Positions 37,801 through 46,532 are shown, counted from the stretch's first letter. The stretch: DNA of 64,000 nt from Heliocidaris tuberculata (GCA_025618425.1 CM046850.1:4003986-4067985), one strand, 5' to 3'. Notes: generated by a model from the sequence alone, not told the origin. A program made the numbers and translations.

Positions 37801-39931
37801 ACACAGTACACATTGTATTGTAGCTGCAGCATATAAGCATTGTATTAAACTACTGTACTAGTATTTAGTTTACTTTGTACATATAACTGCTGTGAGTACT
37901 GTCAGATTACTGGCTTAAACCACAATTGCATGTTCGTAGGTCAAAATCGTAGTACTTTTTTCTTTGTCAGTGGGGAAATTAGTGCCCCGCGGGCGGGTGT
38001 GATATTGCATTGAGTGCCGGTTGGAAATTTCGAGTGGTGGAAAGTTCCGACTGGCCCCGACCACCGTAGTGACAACGCTGGCTGGGAAGTGCGGCCGGTA
38101 GCCGGTGTGTGAGGCCGGTCCATCGTTTGCATTGCAAAATCACTTTAAAATACATGGCATCATAATATATCACATATCACACACACAGGGTACATGATGC
38201 CATGTACTTTAAAGTAATTTTTGCAATGCAAATGACGGACCAGCCACACACCAGCTACCGGCCACACTTCGCAGCATCTACTCTACACTGAATTTGACCT
38301 TCTGCCTGTCATTGTGTGTGTTTAAATACCAAGAAGAGACAGAAAAGGAAGATGAGAACTATGTTCGATTTAAAACAAACAAATTTGCAATATTTGCATT
38401 CATTCTCTGATTTAAGGTGGTGAAATATGTTTTCAGGAAACAAGTAAATCCAGAGAGAAGTTGTCGTTGTGGCCAGATGACTCCTTTGAATTTTTTTCCA
38501 ACTGAGCTGCATAATCGAACTACTATTACATGTATGTACACAAATTTCTGTTTAGAATTACATGTAAAGAGAAAAGGAGTCACATAAGAATTCTACAAAG
38601 ATTTTAAATCAGATGAAAACACCTGACAACTGGATCAAAAATGTTGTCAATATTTAGAGTGAGACATTTCCCAGCACATTCTACATGTACCATTTTCACA
38701 GCCTAAAACTTCATGCTTTTCACAGATTACAGGACCACAAACACATTCATTACATATACATGTAAGTACATGGTGTACAGTGATCTACATGTACCAGTGC
38801 CTTACATTCAATCTACCTGATGAAAAAGAAAGATATACTGTGTCGTAGTGCTACAAATTATTCAGCAGAATAGAATATAGTATGTAAATTACCAGCCATG
38901 ACAAGCAAAAGAGAGTAATTATAAAAGCTTAGCCATGTCGCGTGCAGGCTACATGAGGATTGGCTATATACGAACTTTATGAAAAGGAATAGATATATAT
39001 AGCAATTACTCAAAAGCATGCTAACTTTCACATGTCATTAAATATTTATGAGCTGAACGTAGGCTTCATGTTCAAGGTTCATGTTTGAAGTTTGCCACAT
39101 GTATAGAAAAGCAAAATGTACATGTAGCAAAATATATTGAGGCGATGACATCCATGAATACAAGCTTGCAGCATGACTGTAATTATTCATAATATGGACT
39201 CTGAGATATTATCTAAATTGGTTCCTAGGGTTTTCTAAACATAATTATCAGATTTTATCCTTGGATTGACATTGATATAAAATGAGCATTTTCGAATGTA
39301 ACATAATATACAGGTATTCTATATTCAAACACATACAAAGAAGCCTTTCTTTGCTCGAAAATGCAGCTTTCAGGAAAATTGTATAGTATCACAGGCTCTT
39401 ACATTTGAGCGCAACCATACAGAAATATCACATTGGCCTCTGGATTTTTGTTCAGTGCACAACATTTATCCTTTTTTTTCCTTTACCTTAAAATTATCTT
39501 AATATCAAATGAAACAATTCTACAAATGTACAAATAATTGTAATTCTAAACTACATGTATGCATCAGCTCAGTGTTGAATTTTCCTCATAATCTACATGA
39601 TTTGTTGGAATACATGTAAATAGGTAATACAGTCAAACCTGTATAGCAAGACTGCTCAAGGGAGAAACAAAAAGTGGATCCCACTGACTAATTTTTCAAT
39701 AAGAATCACCATTTCAAGCCAGGACAAATAAAGTGGTCTTTAAAGAAAGGTGGTCTTTCTATACAGGTGGTCTTTAAAGCAGGTTTGATTCTACACTGTT
39801 CTACCTGATTGTGCTACATCTCCATTTTTATCAGCTCCTGAATCTGTCTCCGCAGCTGGAGGATCAGTATTTGTTTCCATGGCAACATCGCCCATCTGGG
39901 CATCACCCGTTTCATCTGGAGGAGTCGGCAT
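7528..39931 (-). CDS. TBC1D24: TBC1D24/Skywalker-like gene with giant N-terminal repeat region (3' end off window)
   Basis: Whole-gene span. Coding exons in order are 39931-39805, 34626-30025, 16884-16493, 15131-15017 and 7838-7528. Phases agree at every junction (1, 1, 0, 1, 0), giving 1,849 codons without a stop. Residues 1-42 are an acidic leader, about 43-1576 come from one repeat-rich exon, and about 1690-1849 match the start of the TBC domain of TBC1D24: LKRLKKVIRKERW, then VRKEMWKQLC, LPSFVD, PDILYCPLL, LLHY. Human TBC1D24 (about 560 residues, recalled) has LPEFVD, PDISFCPAL and LLHY in the same order. Family members are TBC-TLDc proteins that bind phosphoinositides and act in endosomal and synaptic-vesicle traffic. 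The usual TBC arginine-finger motif IxxDxxR is not visible, as I recall for this subfamily. The rest of the TBC domain and any TLDc domain would lie left of the window. The vertebrate protein has no comparable extension. Gene structure is good; orthology is probable. Confidence 0.8.
8341..8837. mobile_element. 497-bp TTAA-ended hairpin element
   Basis: Arms of about 205 nt (8341-8548 and 8633-8837) are near-perfect inverted repeats around a loop of about 85 nt. The ends are TTAAAGGGGGTACCC and its complement. The arms include GTGTCCCAATTTCAGCTAGG and GGTAACCAC-x-x-TGACGT. It lies in the TBC intron and has no coding capacity. Confidence 0.8.
8880..10022. mobile_element. AGCTCAT-ended element with about six 150-bp tandem units
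   Basis: It is bounded by TTAGCTCATAACC on the left and GGCCGGATGAGCTAAAA on the right. Between about 9010 and 9830 six units repeat ATTTTGCATAAATTAGCATA, AGACAAAATTTCAAAATTCC, AAGTTCAATGAACCTCATGA and TCAATAAATGAGGAAGAAGA. A GGACGACGGACGACGGACG tract follows (9950-9975). No protein is encoded. Confidence 0.65.
10030..14430. other. Intron stretch without recognised coding sequence
   Basis: AT-rich sequence. A GATTTGATTTGACTGATTTG tract (10856-10890) resembles the 3' tail of a LINE. Around 13560-13990 two blocks with GGGCAATAT-like ends suggest an old interspersed element. No exon is supported. Confidence 0.45.
14510..14579 (-). pseudogene. Second partial duplicate of the TBC exon, frame still open
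   Basis: Seventy nt align gap-free to the 3' part of exon 15131-15017, with an intact GTGAGT donor at 14509-14504. The frame is open and gives GASVSHINNEVEEGLFGKGT and then EAV, close to the real exon (GASVSHVYKEVEEGLFGKDS). A (CA)n tract (14601-14623) sits where the 5' half of the exon should be, and no good acceptor is visible. It could be a relic or part of an unrecognised alternative exon. Confidence 0.55.
14601..14623. repeat. (CA)n microsatellite
   Basis: An AC dinucleotide run inside the partially duplicated TBC exon region, on the side where the missing 5' half of the exon would be. Confidence 0.85.
14655..14786. mobile_element. Fold-back element with GGGGCCTGTAAC ends
   Basis: GGGGCCTGTAACATAAAGAG at the left pairs with CTCTTTGTTACAGGCCCC at the right, and inner arms pair ATCAATCTTACGA with TCGTAAGATTGAT. 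It sits between the two duplicate exon copies. Confidence 0.75.
14829..14898 (-). pseudogene. Decayed partial duplicate of the TBC exon, with stop
   Basis: Seventy nt align without gaps to the 3' part of exon 15131-15017, followed by the same GTGAGT donor (14828-14823) and similar downstream intron sequence. The frame reads VYKEMEEGLFG and then meets TAG (14847-14845), so inclusion would truncate the protein. The 5' part of the exon (the RKEMWKQLC segment) and its acceptor are missing, replaced by CA-rich sequence on the plus strand. It is probably a dead exon copy, or a poison exon if a cryptic acceptor exists. Confidence 0.6.
15017..15131 (-). CDS. TBC1D24: TBC1D24-like exon: second part of TBC domain (ancestral copy of a triplicated exon)
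   Basis: The acceptor is ATTAG|G at 15132-15133 and the donor is GTGG|GTGAGT at 15016-15011. It is 115 nt long, enters in phase 0 and leaves in phase 1. It encodes VRKEMWKQLCLKNSAGASVS and then HVYKEVEEGLFGKDSESV. The segment RKEMWKQLC corresponds to the RGKVYQRLI helix of TBC1D24. Two partial copies of its 3' 70 nt plus the donor lie just downstream at 14829-14898 and 14510-14579. Confidence 0.85.
15241..15728. repeat. Two-copy tandem duplication, about 245 bp each
   Basis: Copies at about 15241-15475 and 15483-15728 share ATATCGAATGAAAAGGGCAT, CTTTCAAATTAATCATGATG and TATTTTCTTCTTGCAGTTG. They lie in the TBC intron just upstream (in gene sense) of the triplicated exon. Confidence 0.8.
15792..16386. 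mobile_element. TTAA-ended MITE, family C copy 2
   Basis: Inverted ends TTAAAGATCAATCCAAC and AAGGTTGGATTTTCCTTTAA. It lies in the TBC intron between exons 16493 and 15131 and shares its interior with 2070-2592. Confidence 0.6.
16493..16884 (-). CDS. TBC1D24: TBC1D24-like exon: acidic linker and start of TBC domain
   Basis: The acceptor is a T-rich tract ending CATAG at 16885-16886; the donor is CACGAG|GTGATT. The exon enters in phase 1, completing GCA with the previous G, and leaves in phase 0 (131 residues). The first part is a disordered linker rich in E, A and T. The last 23 residues, from DLKRLKKVIRKERW to SETEHE, look like the helix that opens the TBC domain in TBC1D24 (ELKQLARQGYW in human, recalled). 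A long plus-strand open frame over the same bases is only the antisense shadow. Confidence 0.8.
16900..19250. other. Intron stretch without recognised coding sequence
   Basis: AT-rich sequence with a C-run near 17841, a TACATGTACATGTACATG-type palindrome tract near 18070 and a GA-rich tract (18740-18825). No exon or element is supported. Confidence 0.45.
19293..19650 (-). pseudogene. Non-LTR reverse-transcriptase relic
   Basis: On the minus strand one frame reads ERVQCGVLQGSTLGPLLFII, then YRNDL and later SFVLFVDDTNIVAT before a stop. These are the GVPQGS-x-LGPLLF and FADDT motifs of non-LTR reverse transcriptases, with A to V in FVDD. A frameshift and stop lie just upstream near 19470, and a neighbouring frame carries MLINGNVDLQ. 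It is a short dead fragment in the 13-kb intron. Confidence 0.7.
20433..21600. repeat. GACAGA simple/satellite repeat, about 1.17 kb
   Basis: Units GACAGA, GAGACAGA and occasional GATAGA or GAAAGA alternate without interruption. All open frames here, including one of about 410 residues on the minus strand (Ser/Leu/Cys/Val only), are artefacts of the repeat. Confidence 0.95.
21861..22003. mobile_element. Fold-back element with CCTGTTTCATAAAAC ends
   Basis: CCTGTTTCATAAAACTTATT at the left pairs with AACAAGTTTTATGAAACAGG at the right, with an inner TTATCAATAACAA/GTTATCGATAA pair. The end type recurs near 41198. Confidence 0.7.
22261..22474. mobile_element. Fold-back element with ACTCTCTAAAAA ends
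   Basis: ACTCTCTAAAAAC and TTTTTAGAGAGT are inverted ends. Inside, GGAGTCACA-x-CAGTGATCACT occurs twice as a direct repeat. Confidence 0.6.
22761..23057. mobile_element. Fold-back element with TGCAATAGGCC ends
   Basis: ATGCAATAGGCCCTTTTCAT at the left pairs with ATGAAAATGGCCTATTGCAT at the right. The arms continue with CAATAGTCAGAATG and its complement. Confidence 0.7.
23147..23697. mobile_element. hAT-like non-autonomous element with 8-bp target duplication
   Basis: GTCATAGC flanks both sides (23139-23146 and 23698-23705). The inverted ends are G-rich: CCCTGGGGGGGGCCACTCAG at the left and the mirror of CTGAGTGGCCCCC at the right, extending through GTGTACACATGCG. The interior repeats GGGGTAATTTT several times. 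An 8-bp duplication is typical of hAT elements. Confidence 0.65.
24545..24660. repeat. Short tandem repeat, about 28-bp unit, 4-5 copies
   Basis: Units carry CAGGAAATAGTTAAAAATAA with small changes. It forms the C-terminal end of a chance 177-residue open frame on the minus strand. Confidence 0.65.
25436..26536. repeat. GTTTAAA-rich palindromic zone with an internal inverted repeat
   Basis: Both flanks (25436-25570 and 26125-26536) contain dozens of TTGTTTAAA/TTTAAACAA palindromes. Between them two inverted arms (about 25650-25865 and 25900-26130) share GAGGTAAGCATTTAGACTAA, TATTGCAATCTGATC-like and CATGACAT sequence. Each arm contains an exon-like piece ending AGAG|GTAAGC (reading MLQKFQMQELIDTFR in one arm). 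Confidence 0.65.
27262..27560. repeat. 20-bp minisatellite, about 15 copies
   Basis: Units of AACACTTTATTTCAGTATCT type repeat with scattered changes for about 300 bp. It lies in the TBC intron. Confidence 0.85.
27670..28215 (-). repeat. Dispersed repeat family B, copy 2
   Basis: Reverse-oriented copy of the 1640-2045 repeat: AATCTTGAGTTCTGGGAAAA, TTCGGGCCGAACATTCATGC and TATTTTGATGATTCCAAAA are shared with copy 3. Borders are approximate. Confidence 0.55.
28530..29225. repeat. Degenerate repeat of AAAATGTCAGAGGT type
   Basis: Irregularly spaced units of ATGTCAGAGGTAAAA fill about 700 bp. The unit length varies, so this is an old decayed minisatellite. Confidence 0.7.
29409..29819 (-). mobile_element. 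TTAA-ended MITE, family A copy 2
   Basis: Reverse-oriented copy of the element at 703-1126. Its right end keeps AAGGGTTAA; its left end has diverged and lacks a clear TTAA. It lies in the 13-kb intron just downstream of the giant exon. Confidence 0.7.
30025..34626 (-). CDS. TBC1D24: Giant 4,602-nt exon with 25 RSGSVEMFG repeat units
   Basis: The exon is open throughout, between an acceptor (pyrimidine-rich, TGTAG|AG, 34628-34627) and a donor (G|GTAAAC at 30024). It opens with Ser/Thr/Pro/Glu-rich sequence. Two related coil-like acidic segments follow (QIEAEIQDAEMED and EIEAETQNYDSND). Then 25 units of about 35-80 residues lie between roughly residues 267 and 1400. The unit core is (RVK or RTT)RSGSVEMFGF-x-YPEKK, followed by an acidic linker and often VRRFSIPQAR. 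Three copies vary the core (two SVDMFG, one SIEMFG). The tail is acidic and ends SPENDDN. RSGS and RRFS fit basophilic-kinase sites, and RRFSIP also fits a 14-3-3-like pattern. No known domain is recognised. Function is unknown; a multivalent phospho-regulated scaffold is an inference. The reading frame over this length is itself strong evidence of coding selection. Confidence 0.88.
34640..37360. other. Intron stretch, little recognised
   Basis: AT-rich. A possible single Tc1/mariner-like end, CAGTGCTGGTCAAAAGTTTC, occurs at 35335 without a visible mate. A family C end, AAGGTTGGATTGCCTTTTAA, occurs near 36752. No exon is supported. Confidence 0.45.
37365..37612. mobile_element. Element with GTGGCGGATTTAGGGGGG ends
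   Basis: GTGGCGGATTTAGGGGGGCAC at the left is mirrored imperfectly by AAATCCTGGATCCACCCCTGA at the right. The interior is C- and T-rich with GTCAGAGAATTTT blocks. A related element lies at 51663-52006. Confidence 0.55.
37674..38283. mobile_element. Nested fold-back element
   Basis: The outer ends GTAGATGCTGCGAA and TTCGCAGCATCTAC are inverted. Inner arms at about 38085-38160 and 38190-38270 pair over roughly 75 nt (CCGGTAGCCGGTGTGTGAGG with its partner, and TTTGCATTGCAAAA). The left arm is apparently split from its outer end by about 400 bp of other sequence. Confidence 0.6.
39628..39795. repeat. Dispersed repeat, GTGGTCTTTAAAG type, copy 1
   Basis: CAGTCAAACCTGTATAGCAA, GCTCAAGGGA and GGTGGTCTTTCTATACAGGT recur at 54678-54868. 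It abuts the donor side of the first visible TBC exon. Confidence 0.65.
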
Positions 39932-39953
39932 GATGTCAGATCATCAAGGCCAA
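39805..39953 (-). CDS. TBC1D24: TBC1D24-like, first coding exon (5'UTR plus residues 1-42)
   Basis: The acceptor is a T-rich tract ending in TAG at 39954-39956. After 22 nt of leader comes the ATG at 39931-39929. The peptide starts MPTPPDETGDAQMGDVAMET and is acidic and unstructured. The donor is G|GTAG, with the exon ending at 39805 in phase 1, so codon 43 is completed as GAG by the next exon. The ATG was chosen because it is the first in the exon and leads in frame into the large repeat exon. An upstream non-coding exon must exist but was not located. A dispersed repeat (39628-39795) abuts the donor side. This exon is short and low-complexity, so it rests on splice signals rather than homology. 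Confidence 0.65.
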
Positions 39954-40039
39954 CTACAAAATAAAAAGATACAGGTACATGTAATATTTAGATCTGGTAT
40001 GGTAATTCTGAAAACTTTGTTATCTTCCGTGAGTAAGAC

Positions 40040-40420
40040 AATCTTGAGTTCTGGGAAAATAATTTGTGAGCTTTCTCATTTCTTTTATGTCAGTTTGGAA
40101 GAACATCATAGTAGAAATATCCCCTGGAAAGGATTGCTCTTCATATGCTCTCATATTCCAAATAGCTAAAGTGTGCGGGCCAAACATTCATGCCCCATAT
40201 GTGTGTGCAGCCCCATACAATTGTACACTCATTTCTGTGTGCAGTACATGTGCTTTTCAGCGAGATTGGGTCAATTTCTTATCATTTTGATGATTCCAAA
40301 ACCTCACAGTATCCGCCAATTCTTATGTAGACATGGTCTACATTTCCCAATTGCTATGAGACAGTTTATTTCACAATGTAATCACATGATCGGAACAGTG
40401 GTTAATGTCTTTGCAATACT
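40040..40420 (-). repeat. Dispersed repeat family B, copy 3
   Basis: Same orientation as the 27670 copy, with ATCTTGAGTTCTGGGAAAAT and GGGCCAAACATTCATGCC. It sits about 100 bp upstream of the first visible TBC1D24-like exon. Confidence 0.55.
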
Positions 40421-40555
40421 GGCTGCACACATATATAGTTAAAACTAAAGAGACATTTGCACAAGCATTGATGCTAAGTATTTCTATGCAATTCAGGTTT
40501 GTTATGAAAATCAACATCATTTTCCTTAAAATATAAGATTATACAGCCCCTACAG

Positions 40556-40968
40556 TTAACCCTTTCAAGACAATTGACCACATTTTGTGGTTTGGCTTAA
40601 TAACTTTTGATTAAGAGCTCTAAAAATTATACCAGATGCATGAGTAGAAAGAGCAAAAATTTCTGCACTCACTGTGTCCATTTTTGTTACATGACCATAT
40701 TGTGTTCAATGCCAGGAATTCAAAAAAGGAGATTAAGCTTTAAAATCCTTAAATTGGCAACACATTGAGAGATTCAAAATCATTGTTTTTTATCGAAATT
40801 GGCCATTTTTCCAACTTTTCGACAAAGTTTCTAACCATGTATAATGTTTTCAAAGACATTACACTTTATTAGAACCATGTAGCACTAACAGAAAAATATT
40901 GTTGCCAATTTGAAGAAAAAAATGTGATCAATTTAGCCCTTAAATAATTCCTGTCCAGAAAGGGTTAA
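40556..40968 (+). mobile_element. TTAA-ended MITE, family A copy 3
   Basis: TTAACCCTTTCAAGAC at the left and CCAGAAAGGGTTAA at the right, both with TTAA. It is intergenic and has the same interior as copy 1. Confidence 0.78.
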
Positions 40969-41293
40969 CTCCTGCTTTGCCATGCAATGGACCCTGAATT
41001 GCCACATATGCCTATTTTTACCATTCAGTAATGTGCAGAACCTCTATTCATTTTAAAATCAAATAACCTTCTAATGACACTTGTCCAACAAAAAATAGCA
41101 ATTTGTAATTCTATAAGCCACGATATTCAATGACAGTGATTTTTATCCACATTCTTTTAAATATCACTACATGTACTGTTCTCTTGTCATGATCTGGGCC
41201 GTTTCATAAAACTTGTTATAAGTTACGGGTCGAGCAGAAGATTACTCCATTTTTCTCCTATATTTTCACTAATTTCAGTACGTTTATTTTACT

Positions 41294-41743
41294 CCGGGGG
41301 CACTCAAATTTTTTTCAGATGAGGGTGTGCCGCAGCCGCCCTCGAAAAAGGGGTCTAAGGAACTGACTAGAAGCGAAAAACATCTATAGGGTCTTTGGAA
41401 CGGTGGATCTATACCCAGCTGAGCGAAAAAACATGGTCTAAGGAACTACGGCACTTAGTGTGGGAATTCTATAGTGCATGCATATATATGCAATTGCACA
41501 CGCAAGTGAATGGACGTATGTACGTACGCGAGATCGAGAGCTAGGGAACGGGGCATGCCGGAGGAAACGGAGAGAGATGAGCGCTTTTGTTTCGGCCTAG
41601 TATCTTGAGAACGCGTGAGAGGGATGAGAACGGCATTTATGGAAATTCGGGTCTCTTTAGAACGGCGATCAGCCGTTGAAAAAGGAGGTCGTCAAAGCGG
41701 CACATACCCGTCTGTGCAATACATGTATATTGAGTGCCCCCCG
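41294..41743. mobile_element. Element with CCGGGGGCACTCAA ends
   Basis: CCGGGGGCACTCAAATTT at the left is mirrored by TATTGAGTGCCCCCCGG at the right. The ends resemble those of the 23147-23697 element. Interior blocks with GGTCTAAGGAACT are duplicated. No target duplication is obvious. Confidence 0.55.
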
Positions 41744-42348
41744 GGCTGTCTACCAATATCTTGTGACATTGGCATACTAAATTTAGATTTAGATCTAGGT
41801 CTTCACTTTTTCACATATACCTAGATTCAACTAAAAGGCGAATTTTTTTTTTATTATTATATACGTATATCAGCGCAAAATGACATTACAGAGAATTAAT
41901 TGATTCAAAATGTTAGTATACTTAGAATTAATTTGATTCAATTTGCATTTATGGCAAAAAGAATCGTATAATAACTACCTTTTGTGTGCGATAAGGTATT
42001 TTTAGTAAATCCCCAAACTATTGATATAATCAAGAAAAACAGACATCGCCGTAAGTCCAACCTCAGGATGTTAGATCCCCAAGAGTTATACATATATAGA
42101 TTTCCACGCTATATTATACATGTACGAAAATGAGTTCTCCCTACCGAACAAAACTTTGTAGTAATATAAGTAATTTGGCGCCCTCTACGTTTATATCGAT
42201 AGAATGCCTCCTACCCCTACGGAAATGGGAAAAAACAGTGCCGAAAACGTTAAGGCGAATCGAAAAATTCGACTTAACGTCGGCTTCCCCCTTCCATTGA
42301 ATATTTCACCCAAAAAAAATCGCCTTAAGTAGGAATATATACTTTTAT

Positions 42349-42387
<39 letters not shown>

Positions 42388-42795
42388 ACTAATTCGCCCT
42401 AAAAGGGGAATTGGTAAAAAAAGCATAGCAAAGGAGAAAATTTATATAAACCTGTTTATACATAATAAAGGATATGATAAAGGACATTTCCCCAACCAGC
42501 ACATATTTTACCCATGGCACAATATGAATCCTGAAATTTGAGATGCATGCATAAGGCTACCCTACAGTAAAAAAAAAATGGAAGGGTCCTCATATCGGTG
42601 GACGCTCATTATAGCATTGTGACAGCGAAGTTACAGCTGGTGATATGGCAGGCAAAGGACAGAAAGTCTAGTTCAAAACGTAAAGGAGAAATGCATATTT
42701 CTCCTTAAAGTCGATTTCCCCCTTACGCTGCATTTTTTACCACGTATTTTTTCCCCAAGTACATGTAGGTATCTAATGAAATATATATATATAAC

Positions 42796-43419
42796 ATGTA
42801 TGTACATGTATATATACAGGTTGGTGTACGTTTCTGTACTGTAGAGCTGTCAAGAATTTATTCACCCGCCGGACAGTTTGAGCCAAGTTTTATGTGTTTT
42901 GTGAATATACCTACTCACCCAGTAGCACCGGTATTTAGCTTACATGTATTTCTTGCTGACTTAAAATCTCTACTTGGTAAACGAAACAAAAACCCTACCT
43001 CACTTAAAAAGAGAGTACTAATATATATTTGCATGCTGTACATTTTACCTGCTGGTGAATGTGATACAGAAACTAACCCAGGTCCAGAATTTCTGTGTAA
43101 AATATGTAATGAAGAATGTGACTAGAGCAGGTATGCAGTCCACTTGTGATTCTTGTGATGCATGGTACCATGCTGATTGCATGCATGTATGTCCTCTGCA
43201 ATCTATGCTAGTTTAGAGGACAGTAATGTGACATGGATCTGTTGTGATTGTGGTTTACCTAATTTTTCTAGCTCACTATTTAGCTCACATGTTACTGTGT
43301 TGTCTAACAGCTTTAGCACTTTGTCCTCTGTCAGTAGCGAAGATGATAATTTTCCACCAATGGCAACATTATCTCCGCAACATATCAACTCAAATACATC
43401 TAACTCTAAACCCCAATAG
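42796..43419 (+). pseudogene. Sea-urchin-type non-LTR retrotransposon 5' relic: 2A-like peptide plus PHD-type zinc finger
   Basis: The frame from 42796 carries LLGKRNKNPTSLKKRVLIYI and then GECDTETNPGP at 43054-43086. That matches the 2A consensus D-x-E-x-N-P-G-P, which causes peptide-bond skipping before the last proline. Right after it come Cys pairs (CKIC at 43096) and a stop at 43123. A second frame (from 43133) carries CDSC and WYHADC, and the first frame resumes near 43177 with WICCDC. Together these are the Cys/His pairs of a PHD-like finger, broken by two frameshifts. 2A ahead of such ORFs is known from CR1/L2-like retrotransposons of sea urchins. The copy is dead and 5'-only. Confidence 0.75.
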
Positions 43420-43557
43420 GTAAACTTAGAAGATGGTCACAAAAACCCACTAACTATATAACAGAATCAAACCTGAAAGAAATGGCCAGCTGACCATACT
43501 GTTGTTTATCCCTCCCAGCAAGTTTATAAAAACTCTTCTCATATTTTGTTTGTTTAC

Positions 43558-43978
43558 TTAGCCCTTTCAGGACAGAAATTATTTAAGGGCTAAATTGATC
43601 ACATTTTGTTCTTCAAACTTGCAACAATAGTATATTTTTTTATTGCTACATGGTTCTAATAAGGTGTAATGTCTTTGAAAACAATATGTACATGTACATG
43701 GTTGGGAATTTCTTCGAAAATTTGAAAAAAATGCAAATTTTTATAAAACAATGACTTTGAACCTCTCAATGTGTTGCCAATTTAGGGATTTTAAAGCTTA
43801 TTCTTGTTTTCAAAATTCAGTGCATCAAACGCAAGATGGTCATGCAACAAAAATGGACATACATGTAGGGTGTGCAGAAAATTTTGCTTTCTACTCATGC
43901 TTCTGGTATATTTTATAGAGCTCTGAATCAAAAGTTATTGATAACCACAAAATGTGGTCAATTGTCTCTAAAGGGTTA
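43558..43978 (-). mobile_element. TTAA-ended MITE, family A copy 4
   Basis: Reverse-oriented copy: TTAGCCCTTTCAGGAC at the left and CTAAAGGGTTA at the right. It lies 139 bp after the 2A/PHD retroelement relic. Confidence 0.72.
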
Positions 43979-43999
43979 GACAACATATTGGTGTACTCT

Positions 44000-46430
44000 G
44001 CCTTGAAAAGAAGATTAGATAAACAAAGGGATTCAAGTGATAGCCTCCTCTAATCATCTTTCATCCCCTACAATGTAACAAACATGAATACAGTGTTATG
44101 TAAGAGGAAATATAAACAAAACATGAGTCATGCCCAGCCCTGGCCAAGTTCATGCGAACATCTTAATCCTTCTATTTAGAACAACTGATTTCAAATTCAA
44201 TGGACTAGGAAGTTAATTAATTTCACGTACTCACCTTCGATTATATTTCGCACATTAATTATTGCTTAAAAAGGCATACACTGCATGTGTAAATGTACAT
44301 GTACCATTTTGCATGTGCATACATAAAACGAGTGTATAGTGCACACCATGTATTACACTACAAGTAATTATTCTGTCAAACAAAATAATATGATAGGTTT
44401 AATACAAGATGATTCTAGACTACAAACAAAAATAGATTAATATTTGCATTCTTCTTGTCGTAGTTTTCCCCACAATAAATGAAACTGCAGAATGTAGATC
44501 TACTAGAAGTCTACAGCTATTTTAAACAAAATAAAGGCATTCTCATAAAATAGTCCACCATTCATTCACTCTGCATGGTAGCACTAGCAGATCATTGAGT
44601 GCAATGCTATTTATGCCTTAATTATTATGGTCATGTTTATTACGGCGCGGTGACTTGTTTCCACCTCCGCAGACTTTACACACTAGTGTGTGTGTGTGTG
44701 TACACATTCAGTGACCAGTGGCTTTTCACAAGATCGCCAAAATAAATGTGTCTACAAATCATATGATATTTTAGCATAATCCATAATATATGAAAAAATA
44801 GGAGGTCTAGCCATATTACACGACCAGATATCATACCGACATCACCGATCACCAGTAACTGACAATATTGCAGGCCGCTTGGCCAGGCGGATCCCATTGT
44901 GAAACACTGATGGCTGAAAATTGCTGGCCACAGTGCTGCATGATTTCAGCTGGGTGAAAACATTTTAATTGTGTCTATATATTCGTCATCATAAATTCTC
45001 AGAAAGCATATATCCTTATAATACATTTATACTCACAGAAATAAGACGAATTCCAAATGCTTATGGTTTCCTTAAAAGGCTTTTACTGTCCTTTTTAAGC
45101 TCCTTTTAAGCTCCTTAGTCGGCTTCGAGATACTACTACTCCGATCAAATTCAGCGGCGGAGGTGCAGGCCGGCCGTGCACATGTACTATATGCGAATAT
45201 ATGTAGAACATGCATAGCATGAATCGCCCGCGATATACCAGTGCGCGAGCTCCAAAATAGATGCACGCACCCACCACGTATTTGGATGCCTGGATCTGGA
45301 TGCACTGGGCGTTTACTCTGTTGATGGTTATCCGGAATAGATTGAAGCAAGCGAACCCCCGTTTTAAAGGCCAAGGGAAACAAAAATCAACACAACTTGC
45401 ACTGACATGTACATCGCTCGGGGCTGTCCACAGGCGTACAGTAAGAACAACTTTTCTCCTGGGAAAGGGGGGAGGGGGGGGGGGGCTTATATCTTATGCC
45501 CAAAGATCATCTTTCATATTTCTAAATCAGGTATTTTAATGATGTGAAAATGAAATTTTGTCATCAAAATGAGATAGAAAGATTAGAAATAGATTACCTT
45601 GCTTTCCTAATATGAGGTGATGCAGTGACGGTTGCCTGAATACCCCTGAATAGTGGTATTTTTAAAGTTTCCAGGGGCTGCATCCCCCTTGGCCCCCCCC
45701 CCCCATCCTCTCACCTCTATGGGACTGCTCAAAGTCAAATATATTACACCCCCTCCCTTCCTACAAATGCCTGGATAAATATTTTCCATGTATGATTGCA
45801 TTAGTTCAGGAATTTGGTAATTTGATTAGAGAAGATGCGCTTGAAATAACCAGGCAACTGGGTAAAAATTACCAGATTTGTGTTGTCTACCAGTCAACCC
45901 GGAACTCTGGTAAAGTTTAACACTTTTTGTGTTAAAATTTACAAGGAGTTTTTTCAGTATAGATATATAGCTGAGAGGATTCTATCCCAAGGTTTATCAA
46001 TTTTAAGGCTTGAGTCAAGAAAAGTAGAATATCTACTAATCTTTTTTTAGCAAGAAGATTAAGCTAACCCTTGTCGGCAAAATTTGAAAAAAAAAAGTGA
46101 AGATCATTTTCAAAGATTTCAAAATTCCAAAACATGCCTTTTGGACAGATCGAGTGCATAGGCAGATCGACCCAGGTGGTCAAAAGTCCTATTTTTTAAA
46201 TATTTTTTTAAAGGAAATGGAGACTAGTAAACTAAAGCACAATGATTTATGAAAATGCAAAAACAATGAAACTCATTTTCTCCATTCCTTTTTATTCTTT
46301 ATAGTCTCAAATGAAGGATCTCTTAGAAAACTACCCCCCCCCCTTCCTCCTTCATGATGATTTACAATGTATTTCCTTACCCCCTGTCTATCTGTAAATG
46401 AAGAAATAATTTCTGTATTCTGAAACACTG
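44000..46430. other. Intergenic region, no gene recognised
   Basis: It holds a short TG-repeat (44688-44701), a locally GC-richer patch with many CpG (about 45110-45300), and G- and C-runs near 45470 and 45700. The non-coding first exon of the minus-strand TBC gene could lie here, but no splice donor could be chosen. Confidence 0.4.
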
Positions 46431-46532
46431 AGTTTGTGGACATGTCGTTGTTATTTGACTTTTTACAGACATTTGATTATCTTCTTTTACTTTTTAGATC
46501 TAAAAATTATGCAAAAGGTCTTTTCTTTCAAT

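Noticed and set aside
45110..45300. CpG-richer patch as a bidirectional promoter
   Set aside because: No initiator, TATA or splice donor could be chosen, and CpG content is a weak promoter mark in invertebrates.
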